Assembly (NCBI GenBank): GCA_009823505.1
Contig: VZQC01012328.1
Span: 229,891-293,890, forward strand
Direction: 5' to 3'
DNA length: 64,000 bases
From: Rhizomys pruinosus
Taxonomy: Eukaryota > Chordata > Mammalia > Rodentia > Spalacidae
The position numbers and the translations under genes were made by a program. Each line of letters opens with the position of its first letter. The first letter of the stretch is position 1. The notes beneath the pieces are model-generated. The model was not told the origin of the DNA. It worked only from the letters and a program-made list of their open reading frames with translations, and made no database searches. Positions 34,480 to 47,776 of the stretch are shown here, in pieces.

Positions 34480-35029
34480 CAGGGAGGTGGTATCTTAAAG
34501 GACGTTGCAAAGCAATTAGCTTCTTATTCTAAATTTCTAGATGCTTTAACCAAATGTCTGTGGCACATGACATTAGCTGCAAATGTAAGTCTTGGTAAAG
34601 ACACCAGGATTTTAAACTTAATAAGAGAGCGGGCATTCACACATACAGTTCTTGCAGGAGTCATGCTGTCGTTCTAACGAGCAGATAGAAACGTTGCACC
34701 AAAGATTGACATGGATATTCCTAAAGTTCTGTTCAAGATAAATTACCATGTGAACGATATTGTTAAATTTAACAAAGAGAAAGCCAAGAAGTTAATACTT
34801 GTTCACATCTGTAATACAAACAATTCAACTAACTCAGTCGTCTCAACAATTCCGAGGTTATTCTAAGAATATGGTCTGAGATGGGGAAAGAGGCTGCAGA
34901 CTGAAAAAGGAAGACAGTTACGTGGTACAGTTGTATCTAAATTTAAGATAATCTGCCTCAAAGGGCAAAGTTTTTCCCCACCGCAAAACAGTTGTCACGA
35001 TCAACTGCTGAAACAGACCCTGTCATTGC
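34480..35029. other. Rab18 upstream flank; no gene recognised
   Basis: AT-rich, no SINE. It passes into the CpG island at about 35035. Confidence 0.5.
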
Positions 35030-35352
35030 CAAACTGCACAACCGGAAGCAGGCGGGGTTAGGGCTGGGTAGGAGCCGAGCCGGAATGGACGTCTGTGGAT
35101 AGACTGGGAGCTTTCCTCATCTGCGCTTGCGCAAGGGAGGAGCAAGCCGGGAAACAGCCTGCGCCCCGGGTCCTGCGCAGCCGCAGATCCGCCTCGAGGC
35201 GGAACCGGGAGGACTTGGCCTGTGTCTTCCAAACACCGGGTGGAAAAGGAAGGTGGCATCCGCGGCGGTGCGCATGTGCTGGCCGCCCTCGGCGTACAGG
35301 GCGGATCGCTGACGGAGGAGGCCGGCCGGGGTCGGAGCGGAGCGGGCGCAGG
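35030..35352 (+). promoter_or_regulatory. Rab18: Rab18 CpG-island promoter and 5' UTR
   Basis: GC- and CpG-rich, with no TATA box. The CpG-rich stretch continues through exon 1 to about 35760. Visible candidate sites are an ETS/GABP-type ACCGGAAGC at 35041, an SP1/KLF-type GGCGGGG at about 35051, an NRF1-like TGCGCTTGCGCA at 35122-35133 and another NRF1-like TGCGCATGTGC at 35269-35279. This is typical of a broadly expressed housekeeping promoter. The transcription start site cannot be placed exactly. Confidence 0.85.
35274..35312 (+). promoter_or_regulatory. Candidate upstream ORF in the Rab18 leader
   Basis: ATG at 35274 is followed by 11 more codons and TGA, ending 40 nt before the Rab18 ATG and in a different frame. 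It matters only if transcription starts upstream of 35274. Another short ATG frame (35085-35102) lies closer to the likely core promoter. Confidence 0.4.
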
Positions 35353-35420
35353 ATGGACGAGGACGTGCTGACTACGCTTAAGATCCTCATCATCGGCGAG
35401 AGTGGGGTGGGCAAGTCCAG
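35353..35420 (+). CDS. Rab18: Rab18 coding exon 1
   Basis: Encodes residues 1-22 and two bases of codon 23. It begins [10 protein letters not shown] and ends inside the P-loop serines. The donor is AG|gtaaag. It lies in the CpG island. The 5' UTR part of the exon extends upstream, but its start cannot be fixed from sequence. Confidence 0.97.
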
Positions 35421-38400
35421 GTAAAGCGGCGCGGGCGGCGGCTCCCTGGGCCTCGGGGCGGCGGGCTCGGCCGGGAACGGTCACCGCGGCGGCTGGGCTT
35501 CGCACTCGGCGGTCCTGCTGCCTTCACCCTGGCTCTGGTCGCGCTCCGCCGCCCGCGCCAGCCGCGCTCAGGCCTCGCAGGCCCGGGCTCTCCATACTGC
35601 CGGGTCCGCGGCCTCCGCCGGCCTTGCAGAGCCCAGGCCGCGCTCGGCCGGCCGTTTTCCTGAGGCGGTGTTCAGGGCGTGGCGGGTGGGCTTGGGCCTG
35701 AGCCCGCTGAGGCGCCTCGGAGCCTAGCAGGCCTGTCATCCCCTCCCTGGGCCCAGGAGGAGCGTCACCCCTGGGCTCAGCCAGCCTGTGGCCCCCGTTA
35801 CTGAGCTCAGTACTAACTTTACCACTTGGCCCTTCCGTGGAGCTGTCTCCAAATACGCAGTGTTGTACCCAGAAACTTTGGTGATGTCGTAAGTCGCATT
35901 CCTGGCCTATTTGGGCGCAGCCTGTTGTCGCGTCTTTTATTATTTTTAATTGGTTTGTTACGAATGAAGTCCTAGTCTTTAATTGCTCGAGAAATTCCTT
36001 TTTAAGGCACAGGTGCTTAAGCTGTGGACCACCTTGTTCTTATTTTGCCACATCTTATGGACTCGGGAGGAGCAGTTTGTCTTCTTGCGCTTTTCTTTCT
36101 GGTTTGACTCTTGGGGAGGGTTGTTGTCACTAGAGCTCTTGTTAGGTGAGAGGTGGACCGAGGTGGGTGTTGCCAGAAGGTTATGATTTCATCCAGGTCT
36201 GAACGAAGTTTACCAGGTGAGGTCATCCTGGTAATCCTTTCGATTATCAGCAGATGATAGGCTAGTATCTCTTGATCATTAAACAGTATTTAAACTCCAG
36301 AGGACTTCTTCACCGTTTCATACTTGGCTTTACCTAATGGTAAATTTCTCAAATAACTTTTAAATCACTACATAAAGACTGGCATTTTTAGGTGCTTAAG
36401 GATTTGCAAGCTTATTAAAGGAACCTGAATTTTTCATGTATTTTTTTTAAAGCTTGACAATACGTTTCCATAGTTTTTCTTTATTTAACGTGTATTCTCA
36501 GTATATTATAGTGACATATTTCTTTCTGTATACCAAGGAATAAAGAAACTTTGTGGATATCAGCGTAGTATCTGAGCTGTCTCTCCAGCTCGATTGCTGT
36601 TTTTTCCAATCAAGAGTAACAAGTGGTTGGAGAGGTTAAGAGCACTGGCTGGTGCTGGTCTGATGCCTCTGACCTCTGCATTGCACAACGATGGTGTACT
36701 TACACACAGGCAGGCAGTACACTCATACACATACAAAATAAAATAATTTTTTTTAAAAAAAGAACAAGTTGTCATTTCAGGCCAGTTGACTGACACAATA
36801 TATTGAATGGCTGATGAATTTTAGTATGGTAGAATTTTCTGGAAGATTAGCTGGAGGTATAGGTGACCACGTAATTGAAATTCTTTTACGACTATTTTAT
36901 TTTTACTTTACTTAAAAAAAATTTTTTTTATTTATTATTTTTTATGTGTATGAATGTACCCTCTGCATGTAGGTTGGTGCACCTGTGTCGTGCAATGCAG
37001 CGGAGGTCAGAAGAGGGTATCGGATTTCCCTGGAACTGGAGTTAAAGACAGTTCTTAGCCGCCATGTGGGTGCTGGGAATTGAACCCAGGTCCTCTGCAA
37101 GAGCAGTTGGTGCTCTTAACCGCTGAGCCATCTCTCCAGCCCCTTTACTTTACTTTTATGTAGCTCTTGATGCAGTTCCTGATTTTGTAGCCTAGCTGGC
37201 TTGGAACTTTGTATGTGTGTAGCCAGAGCTGGCCTGCAATTTATAATCCTCCTGCCTCAGCCTCCCAGTGTGGGAATTACAGGCATGCTAGTTGTGCAGG
37301 CAGGGTTCTGGTTCCCTTTTCAAGTTTGTTAAACGTGTTTGTCTTCCTTTTTCACTCCCCTCAACAATCTTATTTGAGTCAAGTTTGTTTGTTTGTTTGT
37401 TTGTTTAGGTCTTTTTGAGACAGGGTCTCCCTGTAGCTCCAGCTGGCCTGGAACTCATTATGTAGACCAGGATGGCCTTGAACTCACAGAGATCCGCCTA
37501 CCTCTGCCTCCCTAGTGCTGGGATTAAAGGTGTGTGCCACCATGCGGGGTGGGCCAAAGAGACAAAAAAAAAAAAAAGTAAATATATATATGTATATATA
37601 TATATATATTGATAAATATATACATACACTCAATGATGAATTATGATTTGCCCACTGTAAAATTTTAACATTTTAGTTCATTCAAAACAGGATTAGATTT
37701 GGGGAACAGGAGTATTGGTCTGTGATGTGCTGTGGAAAACAGCCTTACCCACACTTAACTTTGTGGGTGAGACCAGAATAAATGACTTTACTGTAGTAGA
37801 AGCCTCAGATCAGTAGAAGGACGTTGTCACAAACACGATCTTGCACGGTTGTCTAACCAGCAGTTTGTGTCTGTTCGCAGAGCTAGACGAAGTGAGAAGG
37901 CAGCTGTGTTGCTGAGGAATTATTGTACAGCCAAGAGGATTTCTTTTGAGTTGATTTCAAACTGTTAGAATGTTATAATAGGCGTGAGATCAGGATTATG
38001 AAACCGGTATGCCACTTGTGTAACCATGTGTGATGCTTGGATAGTCTAAGACTTCACTGGAATACTAACCTGAGGGTGTTAAGTGTACAGTTCAAGGCTG
38101 TGATTCTGTGGTCCAGCCTGCTGAGGTTTAAAAAAAAAAAGTAGCAGTTTATCAAGAGCTGGTTTTTTGTCTTTTTGAGTCAGGGTCTCTCTATAGCTCC
38201 AGCTGGCCTGGAACTCACTGTGTAGACCAGGCTGGTCTTTAACTCACAGAGATCCGCCTGCCTCTACCTCCCGAGTGCTGGGATTAAAGGCATGTACTAC
38301 CATGCCCGGCTACCATTCTTATTGCTTGTATTTTTATGGTATTCCTATTAACATTGCTGTACGCAATATTAATAGGAATACCTATTGTTAGCTCGGGTTG

Positions 38401-41285
38401 TAGCAGTGTTTTCTGTGAAGGCAAAGTATAGGTACATGGCTTTTCTGTTCTTAAATTATAGGTAACAGTGCATTGGGTCAGAAGAACTTTGTATAAGTAG
38501 CTTGAATCACTAGTTTTGCCACTTAACTGATGTTGGAAGTAAATAAAAAGTTGTATCAAGGAGGTTGGAGAGATGGTTCAGTGGTTAAGAGCACTGACTG
38601 CTCTTGCAGAGAACCTGGGTTTGATTCCCAGCACCTACATGGCAGATAACCATTCATAACTCCAGTTCTGGCAAATCTGTCACCTTCCTCTGACGTCTGC
38701 CTTCTTCTGACCTCTGTAGAGATTACATGAGACAGGTGCACTTACACACATGGCATAAACATAAAAAAAAGAAAAAAGTTACATCAATCCAGGTGTGTGG
38801 TGCACCTCTATAGTCCCCTGCACTTGGGAGGCAGAGCCAGGTAATTAATCTCTGTCAGATGGAGGCTAGTAGCCTGGTCTGTAGAGTAAGTTCCAGGCTT
38901 GCTGTGGTTACAAGGAGACCGTGTCTCAAAAAGGCCAAAAAATGTTACATCAAGATGTTAAGTAGGAATAGCTGGATTTTGATTCCACAGTGTTTGTTTT
39001 ATAGTAAATACAAGAAAACAAAATCAGGAAAGGGAGAGGTAATTCTTGAAGTATAATTAATAATACTAGGTTTGCTGATTATCAGGGGCCATTATGTTTT
39101 GCCAAATATTCTGTGGGCAAAATTATCTCTAGCAGTAGTAATCACAACCCATAGAAATATCATACAATTCTCATTAATTCAGACATGAGATAGCTGTTTC
39201 TTGGTTTTATTGATGTCATCAAGCCAATGGAATAATTATTTTTTTTTATTTTTATTTTTTTGAGACAGGGTCTCCCTATAGCTCCAGCTGGCCTGGAACT
39301 TGTTCTGTAGACCAGGCTGGCCTTGAATTCACAGAGATCCACTTGCCTCTGCCTCCTGAGTGCTAGGATTAAAGGCGTGCGCCACCACTCCTGGCTTAAA
39401 GTTCTTAGCTGCCATGTGGGTGCTGGGAATCGAACCTGGGTCCTCTGCAAGAGCAGTCAGTGCTCTTTTTTTTTTTTTTTTGGGTCTTTTCGAGACATGG
39501 TCTCCCTGTAGTCCCAGATGGCTGAGCCATCTCTCCAGCCCCAAAGAATAATTTCTTTTAGGAGTAAATATGAGGAAAGACAGATTGCTGTTGTAAATTT
39601 AAGGCTTTAACAAAAGCTCTAGAGAGTTTATTCTTGAAGAGTCTAACAACTGTCCCTCATGCCTCTTGGTGGGTAAAGTAGTGCTGGGAGGTCTGAAGCC
39701 TTAGCGTGCCTTCCTGCTCGTGCCTCTTCCTTCCATCCCTTCCTTGCTAGTTTCTTTACCATTTCCAAGGTTAGCCCTTCCCTCTCACTGTAACTGTAGC
39801 AGTTTTCTCTGTTGATCTTCCTCTATTTTTGTTGGCTTGAACTTTTCAAAGTGTAGAACACTTCTTGTCATGAGTTTCCTTTGAAAGTCTTTTCTGGTTC
39901 CTAGCTGCCTAATTTGGTTTGTACACATTGCCAGCATTCACCTGGCTCTTGTCCTTTTTACTGTATCTTTATTACTTGATAAAAGATGCTGTTCATTTAC
40001 AGCTTTGTATGTACTTAATACAAAGTGAAATAGCTTGTTCCTGCCTCATGCATGCTGGTGTGAGACGCTATAGTATCATTTCTCAGAAGGATGGACCAGT
40101 ACAGATGAAAGCAGCAACAGCACAACCGTCTCACTTGAGGAATTATATAGGAGAGTGTGGGGCATATATTAATTAGATATTCTTTTGGTCTTGGGAATTT
40201 ACAATTCATCAGTTGCCTTTCCAATAATTTAATTCCTCTGCATATGCCTGCACCGAGATACAGANGACCAGAGTTCTAGTCTGAAAATTTCTGATCTGGT
40301 GTTCTTGCTATTAAATATTTCTTTTCATGGGGTCTGGAGAGATGCCCTCTTGGTTAAGAGCACTGACTGCTCTTGTAGAGGACCTAGTTCGATCCCCAGC
40401 ACTCACATGGTGGCTGAGAACCGGCTTTGACTCCAGTCCCAGGGGAATCTGATGCCCTCTTCTGACCTCTGCGGTATTGCACGACACAGGTGCACAGACC
40501 TGCATGCAGATAGTACATTCATACACATAAAAAATAAATTTGCCGGGCGTGGTGGCGCACGCCTTTAATCCTAGCACTCGGGAGGCAGAGGCAGGCGGAT
40601 CTTTGTGAGTTCAAGGCCAGCCTGGTCTACAGAGTGAGTTCCAGGACAGCTGGGACCACAGGGAGACCCTGTCTCAAAAAAAAAAAAAAAAACAAAAAAC
40701 ACAAAACAAAACAAACAAACAAAAAATAAATAAATTAAAAAAAAATACAAAGATAAGGTCCTAATCTGTTTTTTTTTTTAAACTCTCTTTTAGCCTACTC
40801 CTGAGGTTCACAGATGATACCTTTGATCCAGAACTCGCAGCAACAATAGGTAAGCTAAGTTTAAAAATTGAGTAGACATAAATGTCCCCTATTTGGAGGC
40901 TGTTTTGTTTGAATCCCTTCTCAGGGCTTTGGTGTCTGTAGATCCCCGAAGTCTTTCTAGATCTCACTCTACAAAAAGAGCTTCCTTGTCTCTTGTCCTC
41001 TGCCATTTGGTTTTCATGACTGGTACAATGATTTGTACATAGATTTTATTCCTGTACTGTGGATTGTCTTGTATTCTGCAGCATACAGTAGTAATTTCAA
41101 TACTTTTTGTGTGGCAGCCACTCTTGTTATAAGGACAAATAAGTCAAACTTGGTATCTGTCAACATGGACCTCACATTGGGGTCTGTTAATTTATACTTT
41201 TAACATTTTCTAAAGTATTTGTTGTGTATTCTGAATTCTGCATACTTGTTGATAATAGTTTCTAGTTAATAGAAACAATGATATT

Positions 41286-41323
<38 letters not shown>

Positions 41324-44300
41324 TTTGTGTGTATGTGTATGTGTCCAGGTGTGTGGAGGACACAGAAGTTGACATTGGATATGTTCTATCACATGCCACC
41401 TTATAGAGTTTCTCACTGAACCCCAAGTCCTAAAAATAGAATTTAGAGTGCCCGAAAGTGGTTTGTCACTCTAAACTCTTACAATATTGGAGGAGATGGG
41501 GTACATAGTTTGGCATCACATGTTTGGGGAGAAGACGGCACTATACAGGCATTGACAGAGCTTGTAGAGTAGTGAGTAGCTGGAGGGGTGAGAGCTGGAT
41601 TTGTCTTCCCTCAGCTGTGACTTGGCCATGGTTGAGCAAGTCATACTTGTTTGCATCTGTAGACTGAGAGGTGTGGGGAGAGATGTTCTTCCAGTTCTAA
41701 AATCTGACCTGCTAAGAGGATGTAATGGAGTCCTAATGTTGTTAGGGACAATAGAAAGTTCCTTTAACTGGCTTTATTTTTATTTATTGTGAAATAATTT
41801 TAGGCTTAGAGATAAATTGTAAAAAAAATAGCGAATTCTTGGGCTGGAGAGATGGCCTAGCGGTTAAGAGCGCCGACTGCTCTTACAGAGGACCCGGGTT
41901 CGATCCCCAGCACCCACATGGCGGCCGAGAACTGTCTGAAATTCCAGTTCCAGGAGAACTCCAGTTCCAGGGGAATCTGACACCCTCTTCTGATCTCTGC
42001 GGCCTTGCACGACACGGGTGTACAAACTTGCATGCAGACAGTACATTCATACACATACAGAAATAAATAAAATTAATAAAAATATTCTTTAAAAAATAGC
42101 GAATTCTATATATCCTGCTCATATTATCTAGATGTTAATATTTATTCTCTGTTTTTTCATCCTTTGTTATGTGTGTGCATATGTGTATATATGTGGAGGC
42201 CAGAGGACAACCCAGGCCTCAGGCACCATCATTTGCTTTTGTTGTTTGAAGACATGGTCAGTCACTGGCCTGGAACTTGCCCTGTGGCCTAAGGCTGGGT
42301 GGCCAGCAAGCACTCCCTTGTGCTGGGATTAGAGGCGTGCAGCCCCACTCTGGCCTCATGCTTACAAGGCAGGATTTTTGCTGACTGAGCCAGCTCTTCA
42401 GCCCCGTTTTATCGTTCTTTAAAATAAATGCCAGACATTTATTTTGTTTTGAATAAGCATTTTTAAGATGTTTCTTTTTTTTTTTTTTTTTAATTTTATT
42501 TATTTCTGTATGTGTATGAATGTACTGTCTGCATGCAGGTTTGTGCACCCGTGTTGTGCAACGCCTCGGAGGTCAGAAGAGGTATCGGATTCCCCTGGAG
42601 CTGGAGTTCCCTGGAATTGGAGTTTCAGACGGTTTTCGGCCGCCATGTGGGTGCTGGGGATCGAACCCGGGTCCTCTGTAAGAGCGGTCGGCGCTCTTAA
42701 CCGCTAGGCCATCTCTCCAGCCCCCGTAAGATGTTTCTTAAATGAAGATCTAGAACTTATAATTGTATTTTTTTAAATTTTGATTATTTTTATGTGTATG
42801 AGTATATTATGTACACGTGTGAGTGCACCCGTGTCATACAGTGCCCACAGAGGTCAGAAGAAGACTTCGGCTGTCCTGGAACTAGAGTTATAGATGGTTG
42901 TTAGCCCCCATGTAGGTTCTGGGAATTGAACCTGGGTCTTCTGCAAGAATAGCTGGTACTCTTAATTGCTGAGCTGTCTCTCCAGCTCCTTGTTTATTTT
43001 TTTAGGCAGGTTCTCACACTAGCTTATATTGTCCTGCAGCTCACATGTGGCCCAGGGTGGTCTCGAATTGGTGGCAACACTCTGCCTTAGCCTCCTGGTT
43101 GTTGGGATTATAGCATGAGCAACCATGCCCAGCTCTCTTCAGTAACTTTCATTTTTAAAATCTATTTTTATTTTTATTTTTTTGAGACAGGGTCTTCCTG
43201 TATCCTCAGCTGGCCTGGAACTCACTATATAGACCAGGCTGGTCACGATCTCACAGAGATCCGCTTGCCTCTGCCTCCTGAGTGCTGGGACTAAAGTTGT
43301 GTGGCAGTCTCTTTTAATCCTAAGTTTGTCAGTCTTTGGTTGTCTGTCCATGTCTTTGACTGTTTTGAGGAGTGCAGGCCAGTTATTTTGTAGGATGCCT
43401 CTCAGTTCAGTCTAGTGTGTCCTCAGGGTAGATTTTAGTAGCTCTACATTTTTAGTAGGTTGTATCAGCCATTACTTAGCATTTGTGTGATACTAATACT
43501 AAAGACTTTTTTCTGTGTGTGCCAGAAGAAAGGGAACCATTTAAGGTTTTTATTTATTTTTTTATGTGTATGAGTGTACTGTCTGCATGTAGGTTGGTGC
43601 ACCTGTGTTGTGCAATGCCCCGGAGGTCAGAAGAGGGCGTAGAATTCCCCTGGAACTGGACTTAAAGACGGTTCTTAGCTGCCATGTGGGTGCTGGGAAT
43701 CAATCCCAGGTCCTCTGTAAGAGCAGTTGGTGCTCTTAACCACTGAGCCATCTCTCCAGCCCCAAAAGGGAAGACATTTAAGACACTACCATTTCAGTCC
43801 ATTTTATTCCAGTTTTGTTATATTTGCTGGTTTAACATTACTTAGTAAAGCTTGCTTTGTTCAGAGCTTAGGTAGTTTTGTTCAGTAACCAGTGGTAAGG
43901 AGGAGCACATTCGCCACAGCTGGCTGAGAACAAACAGGACTGAAATGAAACTCACTGAAGAAATGAGCCCACGGATTGTATAAGAGTATCAATAATTCTG
44001 GGCTGGAGAGATGGCTCAATGGTTAAGAGCACTGACTGCTCTTGCAGAGGACCTGGGTTCGATTTCCAGCACCCACATGGCAGCTAAGAACTATCTTGGG
44101 CTGGGCATGGTGACGCACACCTTTAATCCCAGCACAGGTGGATCTCTGTCAGTTCAAGGCCAGCCTGGTCTACATAGTGAGCTCTAGGCCAGCTGGGACT
44201 AAAGGGAGGCCCTGTCTCAAAAAGACCAAAAACAAAACAAAACAAACAAACAAAAGAGTATTGATAATTCGAATAGCACAGGGGCTTAGAGTATGACAGC

Positions 44301-47300
44301 CATTATTGGCTGTCCAGATTACTGAAAGGCTGTTGTCTTTTACCAAAACAAACACTAAGGTTATTGCATCCTAATGAAAATACAATTTGTTCCCTGAATA
44401 TCTTTTACATTTAGGCATCCGGATTACTGCTTTCAGTTATAACCATTATATACATGAGTTTAAAAACATGAGCTAAATTGTTAATGTCTTTGTAGACATT
44501 AGTGTTTTGTGGAAAATTAGTGTTTTGCTTCACAGTAGACTTGTTAGGGACAGACATCCTTTTTTGTTTGTTTGTTTGTTTGTACATAGGGTCTCACTAT
44601 GCAGCCCTGGTTGTTCTGGTACTCACTATATATACAAGATTGGCCTTGATCTCATAGTACTCATAGAGATCCTCCTGTTTCTGTATCCCTAGAGCCAGGA
44701 GTACCAGGACTTAACTTAAAGGCTGCGCCATAGTGCCCAGCAGTAAAGGAGTACAAGACCCAAGGGGCCAGCCAGGAAACAGACCTTAAAGAAACTTTTT
44801 TTTTTTTTTTTGGTATTTTTGAGAAAGGGTCTCCCTTTAGTCCCAGCTGGCCTGGAGCTCGCTCTGTAGACCAGGCTGGCCTTGAACTCACAGAGATCTG
44901 CCTGCCTCTGTCTCCCGAGTACTGGGATGAAAGGTGTGCACCACCACGCCCGGCAAGAAACTTTTAAGATAATTGTTGGGCTTAATGTTGGACAATAAAC
45001 TGTGTCGGCATTTTCTTTTGTTCCCTGGAAATTAGCTAAAAGAACAGAGAAAAATACTAAAACACAAACCCAATATTCCACTAAACTAGAAAACAGCTGA
45101 AACCCACGCTACAAGGCAGATGGCCTCATCAGCCGAAGTAGTAGAGAATCCCACGTGCTGCATGTGGGACTAAGTGGAAAGGTTGCCATACTGTGGACTC
45201 AGCCAGTAAGAAAGGCTTCCTGGAGCTGAGGCCAGGCCCCACAGGATAGAATGCCTGAAGCCCTTTTTTATACATTCTGTTTTGGGGGGAGACAAAGCCA
45301 AGAGTTCACTCAAATAAGTCATCTCTGTGTTCTGTCTGTCTCCTGACTGAGGAAGGACATGACTTCCCATTCCTAACTGCTTTGTGTGTTGTGAAGTCAT
45401 ACTTTTTTTTTTTTTTAAAGAGTGAGCACCTAGCTAGCTGGGCATAGTGGGGCAAACCTTTGAGCCCAGTACTGGGCTAGGAGTATGGGAGGCAGGCAAA
45501 TCTGTGTGATTGAGGCCAGCTGGGGCTACAAGGAGACTCTGTCTCAAAATGAAATAGAGTGAGCACCTTTTTAATGATTTCTGTGTTTTTATTTGGTATG
45601 CATGTATGTAAGTATACCTGTGCATGCAGTCCCTGCAGAAGCCAGAAGAGGGCATCAGATTCCCTGAAACTGGAATTATAAATGGTTGTTTCCTATCCTG
45701 TGGGTGCTGGGAACCCAACCTGGACTGCTACAGAAGCAGCCCCTGCTCTTAACTGCTGAGCCATCTCTCTAGCCATGAGAAATCATACATTTATTTGTCT
45801 TTCGGATTGTAGTCATTGAGTAGGTGTGCACTGATATCTGGTTGTAGTTGAATGTGTATTTCTAAATTTAAATTTTTTTTTTTATTTCTTTATGTGTATG
45901 AATGTACTGTCTGCATGCAGGTTTGTGCACCCGTGTCGTGCAATGCCGCAGAGGTCATAAGAGGGTGTCAGATTCCCCTGGAACTGGAGTTCTCCTGGAA
46001 TTGGAGTTTCAGACGGTTCTCAGCCGCCATGTGGGTGCTGGGGATCGAACCCTGGTCCTCTGTAAGAGCGGTCGGCGCTCTTAACCGCTAGGCCATCTCT
46101 CCAGCCCCTGAATGTGTATTTCTCTGATAGCTAGTGATGTCAAATGTCTGACAAGTTCTTACTTGCTGCTATGTCCATATGTTTATATGTTTGAAGAGTC
46201 CTATGTCTTTGGTTAGTTCTTTAACTTATGTTGTTTTCTTACTGTTGAGGTTTAAAGCTTCGTCTATATTCTGACCATAAGTTTTTGACAGATAAGATTG
46301 TAGATCTTTTCTACCAATTCTAAGTTCTTACTGGAATAAATTTCAATATACTAACTTCCGTTTATGGATAATGATTTGAATATTGTTCATTTGCTCAGTT
46401 GAGTGTTACAGTGACGTTTTTGTTGTTGCTTTTTGTCTTTGAGATTGGGTCTCCTTGCAGCCCCAGCTGGGCCTGGAACTCATTCTGTAGACCAGGCTGG
46501 TCTTGTACTCCCAGAGATCGTCCTGCCTCTGCCTCCCAAGTGCTGGGATTAAAGGCTTGGGGCACCTTGCCCAGCTACAGTGATCTTTTCTCCCCTCCCC
46601 TCCCCTCCCATCCCCTCCCATCCTCTTCCCTCCCCTTCACTTTCCTCCCCTTTCTCTTTTCTTTTTTTGCATATGGTTATCTGGTTGTTCTAAAACTATC
46701 CCCTAAAAAGGTTCCCTTTCACACTTCTGCCCTCTGTAAAAACACCAGTTGTCTTTAGATGTGTGGGTCTCTTTCTGGGCTTCCCTTATCTGTCGGTCCT
46801 TATGTCAGTACCTCGCCGTCTTCTGTAGTTCTGTAATAATTCTGAAAGTTAGTCGTTGTTCATTTCCTAATTTTTCTTTTTTCTTTTTCAAATCTGTTTG
46901 AGCTGTTCTGATTCCCAATGGACTTTAGAATCTGTTTATTGATTAAAAACCCTGCTGGGATTTTTTTAGGGGGATCGTGCTGAGTTTTCAGCTCATTTTG
47001 AAAGAATCGATCACTGGAGAATATTCATTTTATCAACTGCGAGCAGGAGCAGCGGCACACCTGTCGTCCCAGCTCGTTGGCAGCTGAGGGAAGAATTCTT
47101 GGTTGTGAGTTGTAGGCTACGTTGAGGCCAGAGCTGGCGGCAGCAGCAGCAGCAGCAGCAGCAGGGCCACCTTCAGGTCTTTGAAAAGGCCACACGAGTC
47201 CATTGATTTAGGTCTTAAAAGTTTGTCTCAGCTTTTCATAGTTTTTGGTGTCTAGCTCCTTCACAATTCTTGTCAGATTTAACCCTAGGTATTCCATAGG

Positions 47301-47738
47301 TTTTCATTTTAAATGGTATTAATTTTCATTTTTCCATGATTGCTAACATAGGAATATTCTTAGCCTTTGGTGGTTGCTCCTCCCTGTAATACATTACTGA
47401 GGGACTGAGGCTGGAGAATGGCTGTGAGTTCAAGGCCACCCTAGACTAGGGAGGGAAAAAAAAAGGAAGAACTCTTGGTATTTAAATGTTAATTTTATAT
47501 CTTCACCTTGTTGGTGGAGCTGGGCAGGCCTTGACCTTGTTTCCTGCCTGATTCCTATGAAGTGTGATATTAACTCCTCTTTTCCTAGATCGCTTTGTCT
47601 TACTGAAGAAATAATCTTTTTTTTTGTCATTTTGAGACAGGGTCTCCTTGTAGTCCAGCTGTCTGGAACTCACAAAGATCTGCCTGCCTCTGCCTCCTGA
47701 GTGCTAGGATTAAAGGTGTGTGCCACCACGCCCGGCTA

Positions 47739-47776
<38 letters not shown>

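Larger units (their letters stand above)
45790..47600 (-). mobile_element. Ancient L1 (L1M-like), antisense, interrupted
   Basis: catatggttatctggttgttc, cttatgtcagtacctcgccgtc, gctgggatttttttaggggga and tccttcacaattcttgtcag follow the order of an antisense L1 ORF2/3' region. A B2 and several B1 copies interrupt it. Confidence 0.75.

Noticed and set aside
35095..35424. In-frame upstream extension of Rab18 from a GTG at 35095 (109 codons, no stop)
   Set aside because: There is no in-frame ATG, the extension is low-complexity Arg/Gly-rich CpG-island sequence, and the 35353 ATG has a strong Kozak context and gives the normal 206-residue protein.
35023..35505. 160-codon minus-strand ORF across the Rab18 promoter
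   Set aside because: GC-rich islands give long stop-free antisense frames by chance. The Ala/Pro/Arg-rich composition shows no domain and it mirrors the exon 1 sequence.
38338..38382. Interpretation of the intron 1 hairpin as a microRNA precursor
   Set aside because: The stem is only 20 bp with a 5-nt loop, too short for a canonical pre-miRNA; kept only as an unexplained hairpin.
47141..47164. (CAG)8 as a coding polyglutamine tract
   Set aside because: It lies in a degraded B1 within intron 2 with no coding frame.
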